The notes below the pieces were generated by a model. That model ran no database searches. It had not been told where the DNA came from and worked only from the letters and a program-made list of their open reading frames with translations. The translations under genes were made by a program, and so were the position numbers. 64,000 bases of DNA, from contig LDXX01000006.1 in NCBI GenBank assembly GCA_001442925.1, forward strand, positions 310,001 through 374,000. The letters are read 5' to 3'. This DNA is from Candidatus Kryptonium thompsonii (GTDB taxonomy: Bacteria; Bacteroidota; Ignavibacteria; Kryptoniales; Kryptoniaceae). This document shows, one piece after another, positions 53,730 through 63,711 of this stretch; the stretch's first letter is position 1; every line of letters starts with the position of its first letter.

Positions 53730-56228
53730 ATGAAGAACCTTTATGTCAATGTGGCGCTTCCTGTCCCTGTGAATAAACTTTTTACTTACATCGTCCCAGA
53801 GGAATTGAAAGATGATATAGCGGTTGGAAAAAGGGTGATAGTTCCATTTGGAAAGCAGGAATTGACTGGGATAATTGTTGAGGTTTCAAATCAAAGTGGA
53901 TGGCATAAGCTGAAAGAAATAAAAGATGTACTTGATCCTGCCCCTGTTTTTTCAGATGAGATGTTGAAACTTACAAGGTGGGTTGCCGATTATTACCTTG
54001 CAAGTTGGGGCGAGGTTTTGAAAACAGCCTTACCTGCTGGAACCATACTTGAAAGCAAAAGAATTGTAAAACTTCGTTGCCAACCTGACCCCAATGCTTT
54101 ATCAAAGATGGAGGAGGTCTCGCCCAGCAGAGCAGCGGTTTTAAAATTTCTCATCAGTGCAGGTTCACCCGTAACGATAAAAACTTTAAAGTCAAAATTT
54201 CAATTTAAGAACATATATTCAATTCTTCATGCGCTTGAATCACTTGGCTATGTTGAAATTGAGCGATACATCCCAAGTCAGAGGGCTAAGGCGAAGTTTG
54301 AGAAATTTGTTTCAATATCGGAGCAATATGCAAATAACTTAAAGAAGTTAACACAGGTAATAGCTGAGCTTGAAAAATCAGCGCCGAAGCAGGTTGAAAT
54401 TTTGTTGTTTTTGATTGACCAACTTAAAAAAGGTAAAAGTGAAATTTTGGTTTCAGAAGTTTTAAGGAAAACTGGTGGGAGTGCCCAGACGATAAAAAAG
54501 TTGGTTGAGAAAGGTTTGGTTAAAGTTTATGAGAAGGAGACACTGAGAAAGTTTGAGTATGAATTTGATGAGCCAGATAAAGAAATTGAATTAAACGAGC
54601 ATCAAAGGAAAGCTTTGAATGAGATAAAAAGCGCAATTGATTCAGGTGAGTTTAAGACATTTTTACTTTATGGAGTAACGGGAAGTGGGAAGACGCAAAT
54701 TTACATTGAAGCGGTAAATGAGATAATAAAGCTTGGGAAAACGGCGATTGTCCTTGTCCCCGAAATTTCGCTCACGCCCCAGATTGTGAACAGATTTAAA
54801 AAGAGCTTTGGTGATATAGTTGGAATTTTACACAGCAAGATGTCAATTGGCGAAAGATATGATTCATGGAGGATGATAAAAGATGGATTTTACAGAATTG
54901 TAATTGGTCCGAGATCTGCAATCTTTGCGCCACTTAACGACATTGGTTTGATCGTTGTTGATGAGGAGCAAGAAAGTGCATATAAGCAATTTGACAATCC
55001 ACCAAGATACAATGCGAGGGATGTTGCGATAATGAGGGCGAAATTTAATAATGCGGTCGTTATACTTGGTTCTGCTACGCCATCGCTTGAATCGTATTAC
55101 AACGCAAAAACTGGGAAATATCATCTTCTTGTGCTCCCTGAACGGGTTGATAAGGCGAGGATGCCCAAAATTGAAATTATTGATATGATAAAGGAGAGGA
55201 AAGAACATAACAATAAAAGTTCAATTTCAACGACTTTGGCTCAAAAAATTGAGGAGCGAATTTCAAGAGGTGAAGGCATTATAATTTTTCAGAACAGGCG
55301 TGGGTATTCAACTTATATTGAGTGTCAAGATTGTGGCTATGTTGAGATGTGTGATAATTGCAGCGTCACCTTGATCTATCACAAAGCCCAAAATCATTTG
55401 AGATGTCATTATTGTGGCTTTGTTAAGGGGGTTCCAGAAAAATGTCGTAGGTGTGAAGGTGTTAAACTTAAATTAAAAGGGGTCGGTACACAAAGGGTTG
55501 AAGATGAATTATCTCAGAACTTTTCAAACGCAAAAATTATAAGAATGGATCTTGATACGACATCAGGGAGGAAGTCTTATGACAAGATTATGCGTAAGTT
55601 TGCAAGTGGTGAAGCGGACATATTACTTGGAACGCAAATGGTTGCAAAGGGACTCGACTTTTCAAGGGTGACACTCGTTGGCGTAATCTCTGCGGATATA
55701 CCGATGCTTATCCCTGACTTCAGGTCAAGTGAAAGAACATTTCAACTTCTAACTCAAGTTGCGGGCAGAGCTGGAAGAAGCGAAAAGGAAGGTGAAGTCA
55801 TAATTCAAACATTTCAACCAAACCATTACATCTTTGATTATGTTGTAAAGCATCAAACGCTCGAATTTTATGAGCGGGAGCTTAAGGTTAGGAAAGATTT
55901 AAATTATCCACCGTTCTCACGACTTATATTGATTGAGTTTAAGGGAGAAAATGAGCAAAATGTCGAGCTTGCCTCTGATGAATTTGCAAAGGAGTTAAAA
56001 TCAAAAATTCATCAACAAGTTCAGATCCTTGGTCCAGCTCCAGCTGCGATACCAAAGATAAATCGAAATTACAGGTATCACATAATAGTGAAAATTCCTA
56101 AACAGTTTGACAAAACAGCGAGGGAAATTTCAGGGGTGATTTGGCAATTAAAGGAGAAGTTTGAACCGAAATTAAATTCAAAAGGCGTCAGGTTGATAAT
56201 TGATGTCGATCCGCAAAACACAGTTTAA
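53730..56228 (+). CDS. priA: Primosomal replication protein N' (PriA helicase)
   Basis: PriA restarts stalled forks by unwinding 3'-5' and loading the replicative helicase. The 832-residue protein has the N-terminal DNA-binding domain, Walker A GVTGSGKTQ, a VVDEEQ box (more often DEEH) and a zinc region with eight cysteines (CQDCGYVEMCDNC ... CHYCGF ... CRRC). GTQMVAKGLDF is motif V and VAGRAGR motif VI. AAGGTG stands six bases before the ATG at 53730. It overlaps the following Omp85-like gene by 26 bases. Confidence 0.95.
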   Translation: MKNLYVNVALPVPVNKLFTYIVPEELKDDIAVGKRVIVPFGKQELTGIIVEVSNQSGWHKLKEIKDVLDPAPVFSDEMLKLTRWVADYYLASWGEVLKTALPAGTILESKRIVKLRCQPDPNALSKMEEVSPSRAAVLKFLISAGSPVTIKTLKSKFQFKNIYSILHALESLGYVEIERYIPSQRAKAKFEKFVSISEQYANNLKKLTQVIAELEKSAPKQVEILLFLIDQLKKGKSEILVSEVLRKTGGSAQTIKKLVEKGLVKVYEKETLRKFEYEFDEPDKEIELNEHQRKALNEIKSAIDSGEFKTFLLYGVTGSGKTQIYIEAVNEIIKLGKTAIVLVPEISLTPQIVNRFKKSFGDIVGILHSKMSIGERYDSWRMIKDGFYRIVIGPRSAIFAPLNDIGLIVVDEEQESAYKQFDNPPRYNARDVAIMRAKFNNAVVILGSATPSLESYYNAKTGKYHLLVLPERVDKARMPKIEIIDMIKERKEHNNKSSISTTLAQKIEERISRGEGIIIFQNRRGYSTYIECQDCGYVEMCDNCSVTLIYHKAQNHLRCHYCGFVKGVPEKCRRCEGVKLKLKGVGTQRVEDELSQNFSNAKIIRMDLDTTSGRKSYDKIMRKFASGEADILLGTQMVAKGLDFSRVTLVGVISADIPMLIPDFRSSERTFQLLTQVAGRAGRSEKEGEVIIQTFQPNHYIFDYVVKHQTLEFYERELKVRKDLNYPPFSRLILIEFKGENEQNVELASDEFAKELKSKIHQQVQILGPAPAAIPKINRNYRYHIIVKIPKQFDKTAREISGVIWQLKEKFEPKLNSKGVRLIIDVDPQNTV

Positions 56229-57957
56229 AATTTTTATACCTCTTTTCATAATTCCATGTTTTTTATTCTCACAATCGGTAAGGGTTGAGATTTTTGGGAA
56301 TAGGCACTTGCAGGAGAGTGAGATAATCAAACTAATTCAAAATATGCTTGATGATGGTGTTTCCGACGATAAGGTTGAATCTATAAAAGAGCGAATTTTG
56401 AATTTTTACATTGAGAATGGGTTTTACTTTGCGAAGATTGAATCGCTGAAATTTGAAAAGCCCAAGGTCAAAATTTATATCAATGAAGGGGAGCAGGCGA
56501 AGTTCGGTGAAGTTAAAGTGTTGGGGAATCAAGTTTTGTCAAGCGAGGATATAATCAAAATTTCTGGATTTAAAAGGGGAGAGATATTTTTGCCACATAT
56601 TTTGAAAAACAAGATTGACAGGATCCTTAACGCATACGCAAACATCGGGTATCCGCTTGCAAAAGTTGAAATTGCAGATTTGAATTTTGATGACCATGGC
56701 TTTGCGGATATAACACTTAACATAAATGAGGGTCAGCTTGTAAAGATAGAACAAATAAAAATTGAGGGGAATAAACTCACAAAGGAAGATTTCATACTGC
56801 GGGAAATGAAGATTAAGCGAGGTGAGGTTTACCGTGAGATGAAGTTTGAGCAGATAAGAAAAAGGTTGATGAAGCTTGGATTGTTTAAATCCATTGATGA
56901 GCCAGAAATTTTTATCAGTGATACGACAAGTGGGATTTTAATTAAAGTTGAGGAAGGGAGAATGAATTTGTTTGATGGCGTGCTTGGCTATGTTCCATCC
57001 ACTGGAACTTCTCGTGGATATTTTACGGGATATATAAACATACTTTTGAAAAATCTGTTTGGCACGGGGAGAAGATTTGGTGCTCGGTGGAATGCTGAAA
57101 CTCGGGAGACGCAAGAGTTTGAGATTCATTATTTTGAGCCATATATTTTAAGGTCACCAGTTGATGCACAAGTTTCTTTTTATCAAAGGAAACAGGATTC
57201 GGTTTATGTGGTAAGGGAACCAAAATTGAATCTTTCGGTTGAGTTGACCAGCTTTGAAAAAGTTTCGGAGATTTTAAAAGCGTCGTTTTACATTTCACAA
57301 AGAACTATAATTCCTACTGCGACGGAATACATAGGTTATCAAATTTTTGAAAGCACGAGTTTAAATATGGGATTAGGGATTTCATACGACTCAAGAGATG
57401 ATGTGGATTTCCCAAGGTCGGGAGTTTATTTCTCAAGTTTTTATGAACTTGGGAACAAGAAAATTCTTGGACCCGAAAGATTGTTAACCCCTGAGATGAG
57501 AAGAAAAGTCAGTGTAAACAAATTTAATCTTGCTCTTGATTTTTATTTTAATTTTGAAAAAATTTTAAAGAGTGTTCTTGTTCCGAGGTTCAATGCTATG
57601 GTAGTTGTTGGTGATGGGATTGATGAGAGCGATGGATTTAGATTTGGCGGGATGAGGAGTTTGCGTGGTTATAGGGAGAGAGAATTTCTTGCAACTCGAG
57701 CGATTTGGACAAATTTTGAAGATAGGTTTATGTTGAGTGATGAGCTTTGGGGATTTTTATTTTTTGATTTGGGTTATATTTACCGCCCCGTTCTTTTACC
57801 GAGGATAAGAGACTCGTTCGAAGCGATTAAATATGGCTATGGCTTTGGGATGAGGCTTAAAACTGGGATTGGTAAATTAAGTTTAATTTATGCGCTTGGC
57901 AAAGGAGACTCCTTTAAAACAGGGAAAATACATGTTGGGATTGAAAGTGAATTTTAA
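56203..57957 (+). CDS. Omp85/BamA-TamA family outer-membrane assembly protein
   Basis: The 584-residue protein has a signal peptide (IFIPLFIIPCFLFSQ). About three POTRA repeats follow in residues 22-250 (VEIFGNRHLQESEI, VKVLGNQVLSSEDI, IKIEGNKLTKEDFI), then a C-terminal barrel with FRFGGMRSLRGYRER, the lid motif of the Omp85 family. Three POTRAs and this length fit TamA-like better than five-POTRA BamA. It inserts or exports outer-membrane proteins. It overlaps both priA (26 bases) and the UbiA gene (26 bases). Confidence 0.88.
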   Translation: MSIRKTQFKIFIPLFIIPCFLFSQSVRVEIFGNRHLQESEIIKLIQNMLDDGVSDDKVESIKERILNFYIENGFYFAKIESLKFEKPKVKIYINEGEQAKFGEVKVLGNQVLSSEDIIKISGFKRGEIFLPHILKNKIDRILNAYANIGYPLAKVEIADLNFDDHGFADITLNINEGQLVKIEQIKIEGNKLTKEDFILREMKIKRGEVYREMKFEQIRKRLMKLGLFKSIDEPEIFISDTTSGILIKVEEGRMNLFDGVLGYVPSTGTSRGYFTGYINILLKNLFGTGRRFGARWNAETRETQEFEIHYFEPYILRSPVDAQVSFYQRKQDSVYVVREPKLNLSVELTSFEKVSEILKASFYISQRTIIPTATEYIGYQIFESTSLNMGLGISYDSRDDVDFPRSGVYFSSFYELGNKKILGPERLLTPEMRRKVSVNKFNLALDFYFNFEKILKSVLVPRFNAMVVVGDGIDESDGFRFGGMRSLRGYREREFLATRAIWTNFEDRFMLSDELWGFLFFDLGYIYRPVLLPRIRDSFEAIKYGYGFGMRLKTGIGKLSLIYALGKGDSFKTGKIHVGIESEF

Positions 57958-58792
57958 AAAAATCGTGGGGATAATTAAGATAATAAGACCATCAAATGTT
58001 TTAATTTCGGGTTTGACAATATCAGTTGCTGTTTTAATTTTTGGGGGTGAGGGTTTTGATATATTGAGGCTTGCTTTGATGGCTGGAATCGTTGGAGTTT
58101 TGATCGATGCTGGGGCAAATGTGATAAATGATTTCTTTGATGTCGAGATCGACAGGATAAATAAACCACATAGGCCGATACCGTCGGGTTTGGTAAGCAA
58201 AAGATTTGCGTTGTTTATCTATTTCGTTTGCACAATTTTGGGATTATTAGTTGCTTCATTTTTAAACAAGATGGCGTTCATGATTGTTTTCTTCTCCAGC
58301 GTTGCAATTTTTCTTTATAGTTATAGATTAAAGCGAATCCCGCTCGTTGGGAATTTCACAGTTGCTTTTATAACTGGGCTTGCTTTCATATTTGCTGGAA
58401 GCATTGTCGGGAATTTTAAAGATGCTTTGTTTCCATTTCTTTTCGCATTTATGATAAACTTTGGGCGTGAGATAATCAAGGATATTGAGGATATTGAAGG
58501 GGATCTGAAATCCGGAGTGAGGACATTCCCGATAGTTCGTGGTGTTAACTGGGCTGTTGCGGTTTCGGTTTCTGTGTTTCTTATTTTGATTTTTGCGACG
58601 ATGATTCCTTATTTCGTTGGGATTTATAACCATCTTTATTTTCTGATCGTTTCGGTTGTTAATGTTGGTTTAATTTTTGTGATATTTTCGCTCATCAGGG
58701 ACAGAAGTAAGCGCAATTTGAACAGATTGAGCAATATTCTTAAATTTGAAATGCTAGTTGGTTTATCCGCAATTTACTTTGGTAGTTTGTGA
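57932..58792 (+). CDS. UbiA family prenyltransferase
   Basis: The protein has eight or nine membrane helices and both Asp-rich Mg-diphosphate motifs, NDFFDVEIDRINKPHRPIPSG and KDIEDIEGD. These resemble geranylgeranylglycerol-phosphate geranylgeranyltransferase-like members of the UbiA group. In a futalosine-pathway organism a member could also prenylate a menaquinone precursor, but the substrate is unknown. The ATG at 57932 lies in the end of the Omp85 gene. It ends on the first base of the rnhB start. Confidence 0.87.
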   Translation: MLGLKVNFKKIVGIIKIIRPSNVLISGLTISVAVLIFGGEGFDILRLALMAGIVGVLIDAGANVINDFFDVEIDRINKPHRPIPSGLVSKRFALFIYFVCTILGLLVASFLNKMAFMIVFFSSVAIFLYSYRLKRIPLVGNFTVAFITGLAFIFAGSIVGNFKDALFPFLFAFMINFGREIIKDIEDIEGDLKSGVRTFPIVRGVNWAVAVSVSVFLILIFATMIPYFVGIYNHLYFLIVSVVNVGLIFVIFSLIRDRSKRNLNRLSNILKFEMLVGLSAIYFGSL

Positions 58793-59481
58793 TGGTTAGG
58801 ATGACAAGTGAGAAAGAAATGATGCAGATAGAAAATGAATTTTACGCTCAAGGTTATTCAGTTATAGCTGGGGTTGATGAGGCGGGGTGTGGACCACTTG
58901 CTGGGCCTGTCGTTGCATGTGCGGTTATTTTACCACGGGGTTATTTTAATCCTTTTATCTACGATTCAAAGAAAGTTTTACCTAAACTCCGGAAGGAGCT
59001 TTGTAAGGTGATTTCCAATGTCGCTGTTGATATTGGCGTGGGAATTGCGTCAAATGAGGAAATTGACAAGTTTAACATAAGGAACGCGACGAAGCTTGCA
59101 ATGCTCAGGGCACTGCTCGACCTTGAGATAAGTCCAGATGTTGTCTTGGTTGATGGGAATGCTTTTGATGTCGATTTGCGGATGTTGAATGGCATGAAGG
59201 GAAAAATTGTGGTGAAAAATGTGATTAAAGGCGATAGGAAATCAATTTCAATTGCATCCGCTTCAATAATTGCGAAAGTGTTAAGGGATGAGCTTATGGA
59301 GTATTACGACAAAGTTTTCCCAGGTTACAATTTTATAAGTCATAAAGGTTATCCTACCAAAGAGCACCTTTCCGCGATCAGAAAACTTGGGATTACGAGG
59401 ATTCATAGAAAGTCTTACAAGCCTGTTAGGGAAATTTTAAACTCACTAATTCAACCCGAGCTTCTCAATGAAGGAAAATAA
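58792..59481 (+). CDS. rnhB: Ribonuclease HII
   Basis: RNase HII cuts RNA-DNA hybrids and single ribonucleotides in DNA. The 229-residue protein has GVDEAGCGPLAGPVVACAV with the first catalytic Asp-Glu, VLVDGNAFDV and AKVLRDELM. The middle of the usual G-R/K-G motif is Cys (GCG). The ATG at 58792 shares a base with the UbiA stop. The last 14 bases overlap yraN. Confidence 0.94.
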   Translation: MVRMTSEKEMMQIENEFYAQGYSVIAGVDEAGCGPLAGPVVACAVILPRGYFNPFIYDSKKVLPKLRKELCKVISNVAVDIGVGIASNEEIDKFNIRNATKLAMLRALLDLEISPDVVLVDGNAFDVDLRMLNGMKGKIVVKNVIKGDRKSISIASASIIAKVLRDELMEYYDKVFPGYNFISHKGYPTKEHLSAIRKLGITRIHRKSYKPVREILNSLIQPELLNEGK

Positions 59482-59818
59482 AGGAAAACTTGGAGAAGAT
59501 ATCGCCGTTAAGTTTCTGGTTGATAAGGGCTATAAAATCTTGAAAAGAAATTACAGATATGGACACGGTGAGATTGATATAATTGCTATGGATAGAGATG
59601 TGCTTGTATTCGTGGAGGTTAAAATGAGATTTTCTGATAAGTTTGGCGCCCCTGAAGATTCTGTTACAACTGCAAAGAGGAAGCAATTGAAAAAGATTGC
59701 AAGTGCTTTTCTTGAAACGCATGATGTGAAGTTTTCGGAATGCAGATTTGATTTCATAGGTGTGATGTTTAAAGATAGAAAATTTCAGATAAACCATATT
59801 GAAAATGCGTTTCAATAA
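59468..59818 (+). CDS. yraN: YraN family (UPF0102) endonuclease-like protein
   Basis: The 116-residue protein shows the nuclease-like core GKLGEDIAVKFLVDKGYKILKRNYRYGHGEIDIIAMDRDVLVFVEVK, with the E-x-D and ExK arrangement of the restriction endonuclease fold. The family is usually next to rnhB, as here (14-base overlap). Biochemical function is not established. Confidence 0.92.
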   Translation: MKENKGKLGEDIAVKFLVDKGYKILKRNYRYGHGEIDIIAMDRDVLVFVEVKMRFSDKFGAPEDSVTTAKRKQLKKIASAFLETHDVKFSECRFDFIGVMFKDRKFQINHIENAFQ

Positions 59819-59836
59819 AAAATTTGGAGGCGTAAA

Positions 59837-61609
59837 ATGAATCTTGCGTTTGCAATGTTTTTATCAATCTTGGGCTTACTTTTGGGTTTTTTCACATGGG
59901 GAAAATATGTGGCTCGCAAAGCTGGGGTAAACCCAGAAATTCCAACTCCAGCGGTTCGTATAAATGATGGAGTTGATTATGTTCCAACTAAGCCGATAGT
60001 TTTGCTTGGGCATCATTATGCTTCAATTGCAGCAGCTGGACCAATCGTTGGTCCGACTCTTGCGCTAATTTACGGATTCGTTCCAGTTTGGCTTTGGCTT
60101 TTGCTTGGTGTGATTTTTATTGGTGCGGTTCATGATTTCTCTGCTTTGTTTGTGAGCGTTAGAGAAAATGGTCGTTCAATTGCGCATATAGCAAGGAAGA
60201 CGCTTGGAAATGTTGGGTTTGCCTTCTTTCTTTCATTCGCAATTTTGCTTATAATGCTTGTAAATGCTGCTTTCCTTCAACTTACGGCGATAGCCTTGAC
60301 ATCTTATTATCCTATTTCAAAATTAGGTCTTCCGCCTGATCAAACACTTTTAAAAACTACGGTTATAAATGGTGAGGTTCACGGTAAAATAGGTGGTATA
60401 GCTTCAACTTCAGTTATAATCATAACATTACTAGCTCCGTTTGTTGGTTATTTGCTTTATAGAAAGCGTGTGAAAACATATATTGCAAGTGTCTTAGCTT
60501 TAGGAATAGCCTTGTTTTCAGTGGTTATCGGATTTAAGTATCCTATCACACTTGATCCCCAATTGTGGATGGTTATAATTCTTTTTTATTCCTTCTTTGC
60601 TTCGTGGATTCCTGTTTGGTTAGTTTTACAACCTCGGGATTTTACAAATGTTCATTTTCTGTATATTGGTCTTGCTAGTTTAGTTTTGGGAATCGTTGGA
60701 AGTGGTTTTGCTGGGGTGAGGATTCAGGCTCCATCTTTCAATATAAATTATGAGTCGATGGAGGCTCTTGGATTTGTCTGGCCATTTTTATTTGTGACCA
60801 TCGCCTGTGGTGCTGTTTCAGGTGCTCATTCATTGATCGCAACTGGGACAACATCGAAACAGCTTGCTAATGAAAAACATGCTCATCTTATTGGATACGG
60901 TGCGATGCTTCTTGAATCTTTGCTTGGGTTAGCCGTTGCTTTTACGATACTTGGTGCACTCGATTTTGAGCATTATAAAGAGCTTGTATGGCCTATGCAG
61001 GGTGGTCATTTGAAACAAGGAAACGCTCCGCTTGCTTTTGCAGTAAGCGTTGGGAAAATACTTAGCACAGGAATTGGGATTCCCATCTCTTATGGAACCA
61101 TATTTGGAATCTTAATGCTTGAAGGATTTTTGATAACGACAATTGACACTCTTTTCAGGTTGATGCGATACTTTTTTGAAGAGTTATGGAATGTTCTATT
61201 CAAAAAGAAACCAGCGATTTTAGACTCAAGAGTTTTCAACTCAATTCTTGGTATAACTTTAACTGCGTTGCTTGCTTTTACAAATGGATATCAAAGAATT
61301 TGGCCAATATTTGGCTCGGCAAATCAACTTTTAGCAGCTCTTACGCTCGTTGCTGTGACAGCATGGTTTGCGCATAAATCAATTAAAGCGTATTTCGCTG
61401 CTATCCCAGCTGGATTTATGATTTTGACAACAATAACTTCGCTTTTAATTCTTTTGAAAAGATATATAGAGTCGAAAAATTTAACATTGATGATAACCGA
61501 TGTGCTGTTGTTATCTCTCGCAATTGGGGTTGTATTTTTAACCTTTAAGTACTTTTTCAAACTTAGAGAGGAGTTGACAAAAGAAAAAGTTCCAGAGCCA
61601 GTGAAATGA
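59837..61609 (+). CDS. cstA: Carbon starvation protein A (CstA)
   Basis: CstA is a peptide or pyruvate transporter of the inner membrane. The 590-residue protein has about 16 helices and the conserved GHHYASIAAAGPIVGPTLALIYGF and HDFSALFVSVRENGRSIA segments. GGAGG stands just upstream of the ATG. It has no evident link to its neighbours in the rnhB-miaB run. Confidence 0.93.
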   Translation: MNLAFAMFLSILGLLLGFFTWGKYVARKAGVNPEIPTPAVRINDGVDYVPTKPIVLLGHHYASIAAAGPIVGPTLALIYGFVPVWLWLLLGVIFIGAVHDFSALFVSVRENGRSIAHIARKTLGNVGFAFFLSFAILLIMLVNAAFLQLTAIALTSYYPISKLGLPPDQTLLKTTVINGEVHGKIGGIASTSVIIITLLAPFVGYLLYRKRVKTYIASVLALGIALFSVVIGFKYPITLDPQLWMVIILFYSFFASWIPVWLVLQPRDFTNVHFLYIGLASLVLGIVGSGFAGVRIQAPSFNINYESMEALGFVWPFLFVTIACGAVSGAHSLIATGTTSKQLANEKHAHLIGYGAMLLESLLGLAVAFTILGALDFEHYKELVWPMQGGHLKQGNAPLAFAVSVGKILSTGIGIPISYGTIFGILMLEGFLITTIDTLFRLMRYFFEELWNVLFKKKPAILDSRVFNSILGITLTALLAFTNGYQRIWPIFGSANQLLAALTLVAVTAWFAHKSIKAYFAAIPAGFMILTTITSLLILLKRYIESKNLTLMITDVLLLSLAIGVVFLTFKYFFKLREELTKEKVPEPVK

Positions 61610-61655
61610 GAATCCTTGTTTTTCGAGCTATGTTTTTGTAAATTTACATACAAAG

Positions 61656-63056
61656 ATGACTCATCAAAAACCAATAAATTTTCTTCAAGAAATGGCTGAG
61701 ACAAGGAAAATTTACATAGAGACATACGGTTGTCAGATGAATCTTGCGGATTCTGAAATCGTTCTTGGGATTATGAAAAACCACGGTTATACGCTCACCG
61801 ATGATGCTTCAAGGGCTGATGTAATTCTTGTGAACACTTGCAGCGTAAGAGAACATGCCGAACAAAGGGTGATAGGTAGGTTAAGTTCCTTTTTAAGATA
61901 TAAAAAGCGAAACCCGAATTTGGTCATTGGAGTTTTAGGTTGTATGGCGGAAAGATTGAAGAAAAGATTGATAGAAGAAGAAAACCTTGCGGATATAGTC
62001 GTTGGTCCAGATGAGTATAGAAAGCTTCCACAACTTGTAAACGATGCGTTCGCTGGTCATAAAGGGATTGCGGTGAGATTATCGAAAGTTGAAACTTATG
62101 ATGATATAACTCCGCTTAGGACAGAAGGTATAAGCGCTTGGATTACAGTTATGAGGGGATGCGATAAATTCTGCACTTTTTGCGTTGTTCCATTTACGAG
62201 GGGAAGGGAAAGGAGCAGACCACTTAAGAGCATAGTTAAAGAGGTTGAGATGCTCTCAGCTCGAGGTTATAGGGAAGTTACGCTACTTGGACAAAATGTT
62301 AACTCCTATAGAGATGGAGATTATGACTTTGCAGATTTACTTTCCGCTGTCGCACAAGTTGATAGAAATATGAGAGTTAGATTCACAACATCTCATCCGA
62401 AAGATATGTCGGATAAATTAATTAAAACGATCGCTGAACATCCAAACATTTGCAACTATATCCATCTCCCAGTGCAATCAGGTTCGGATAGAATACTTCA
62501 GTTGATGAATAGAACTTACGATAGAAAGCACTATCTTGAGCTTGTTAAAAAGATAAGAGAGACGATTCCGGGGGTTAGTTTGTCAACTGATATAATTGCT
62601 GGTTTTCCAACCGAAACGGAGGAAGATCACAAGATGACGCTGAGCTTACTTGAGGAAGTTAGATTTGATGGTGCTTTTATGTTTAAGTATTCGCCAAGAG
62701 AGGGAACAAAAGCATATGAAATGGGTGATGATGTTCCTGACGAGGTGAAGATAAGAAGATTAAACGAGATAATTGAACTTCAACAGAGGATTTCGCACGA
62801 AATTAATCAAGGTATGATAGGAAGTGAGGTTGAAGTTCTTGTCGAAGGTGAAAGCAAACGCTCATCCGAACAATGGATGGGCAGAACGGACACAAACAAA
62901 GTTGTCATCTTTCCACGAAGTGATGAAATAAAACCGGGCGATTATATTATTGTCCGCATAAACAAAGCGACATCTGCAACTTTATTTGGCGATATAGTTA
63001 AAATTCTCCATGAAAAAAACAATCCTAAAAATATTCCTGCTCTCTCTAATAATTAG
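61656..63056 (+). CDS. miaB: tRNA-2-methylthio-N6-dimethylallyladenosine synthase MiaB
   Basis: MiaB adds the methylthio group to i6A37 of tRNA. The 466-residue protein has an N-terminal UPF0004 domain with ETYGCQMNLADSE, NTCSVREHAEQR and LGCMAER (the auxiliary cluster cysteines). The radical SAM motif is MRGCDKFCTFCVVPFTRGRERSR, followed by HLPVQSGSD, and a TRAM domain lies at the C-terminus. A later ATG at 61692 is also possible. The last 47 bases overlap the SPOR gene. Confidence 0.96.
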   Translation: MTHQKPINFLQEMAETRKIYIETYGCQMNLADSEIVLGIMKNHGYTLTDDASRADVILVNTCSVREHAEQRVIGRLSSFLRYKKRNPNLVIGVLGCMAERLKKRLIEEENLADIVVGPDEYRKLPQLVNDAFAGHKGIAVRLSKVETYDDITPLRTEGISAWITVMRGCDKFCTFCVVPFTRGRERSRPLKSIVKEVEMLSARGYREVTLLGQNVNSYRDGDYDFADLLSAVAQVDRNMRVRFTTSHPKDMSDKLIKTIAEHPNICNYIHLPVQSGSDRILQLMNRTYDRKHYLELVKKIRETIPGVSLSTDIIAGFPTETEEDHKMTLSLLEEVRFDGAFMFKYSPREGTKAYEMGDDVPDEVKIRRLNEIIELQQRISHEINQGMIGSEVEVLVEGESKRSSEQWMGRTDTNKVVIFPRSDEIKPGDYIIVRINKATSATLFGDIVKILHEKNNPKNIPALSNN

Positions 63057-63711
63057 TTTTGCTTTCGCTCAGGAGGTTGACATAAGTGGCTACCTTTATC
63101 TTTTAAGGGTTGGAAATGTCGACGCAGTTAAAACTGCTTTGGACAGTTTGAAAAAAGTTTATCCTAATTCTGTTAATTTGAAATATCTTGAGGCGAATTT
63201 GAATCAAGATGGGGAGCAGGCGATAAAAATTTATTATGACATTGTGCTAAATCATCCTGATAATGAGTATTCTGATGATGCGCTTTTTAAAATTGTTCAA
63301 TTTTTTTATGCAAAGGGTGATTATAAGCAAGCAAAGAATGAACTTGAAAGATTGAAGACTCTTTACCCAGCGTCCCCTTATGCCAGGGTCAGTTTTCGTT
63401 TTCCGGAAGGTGAAACTGTCCCATTTGCCAATAAGCCAAGTGTGAAACCGGCTGATTCAAAGATCAATTGCAATTATTCTTTGCAAGTTGGGGCTTTCGT
63501 TGATAGAAAAAATGCTGAGAAGGAGAAAGATTTTTTTGAAAGTAAAGGGTACGGGGCGGAACTTCGCACAAAGTTTAAAGATGGAAAGTTGTTTTACCTT
63601 GTCTGGGTTGGATGCTTTTATAATAGAAATGAAGCGGAAGCAGTAAGAATGGAAATTAAAAGACGATTTGGAAGAGAAAGTTTTATCATCTCAACATTAG
63701 AAGTAAGATGA
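63010..63711 (+). CDS. Exported SPOR-domain protein with TPR-like repeats
   Basis: The 233-residue protein has a signal peptide (IFLLSLIISFAFAQ), then TPR-like helices (DNEYSDDALFKIVQFFYAKGDYKQAKNEL). A C-terminal SPOR domain follows: YSLQVGAFVDRKNAEKEKDFFESKGYGAEL and FYLVWVGCFYNRNEAE. SPOR domains bind denuded peptidoglycan at division sites. It overlaps miaB by 47 bases at its start and the next gene by 4 bases. Confidence 0.88.
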   Translation: MKKTILKIFLLSLIISFAFAQEVDISGYLYLLRVGNVDAVKTALDSLKKVYPNSVNLKYLEANLNQDGEQAIKIYYDIVLNHPDNEYSDDALFKIVQFFYAKGDYKQAKNELERLKTLYPASPYARVSFRFPEGETVPFANKPSVKPADSKINCNYSLQVGAFVDRKNAEKEKDFFESKGYGAELRTKFKDGKLFYLVWVGCFYNRNEAEAVRMEIKRRFGRESFIISTLEVR

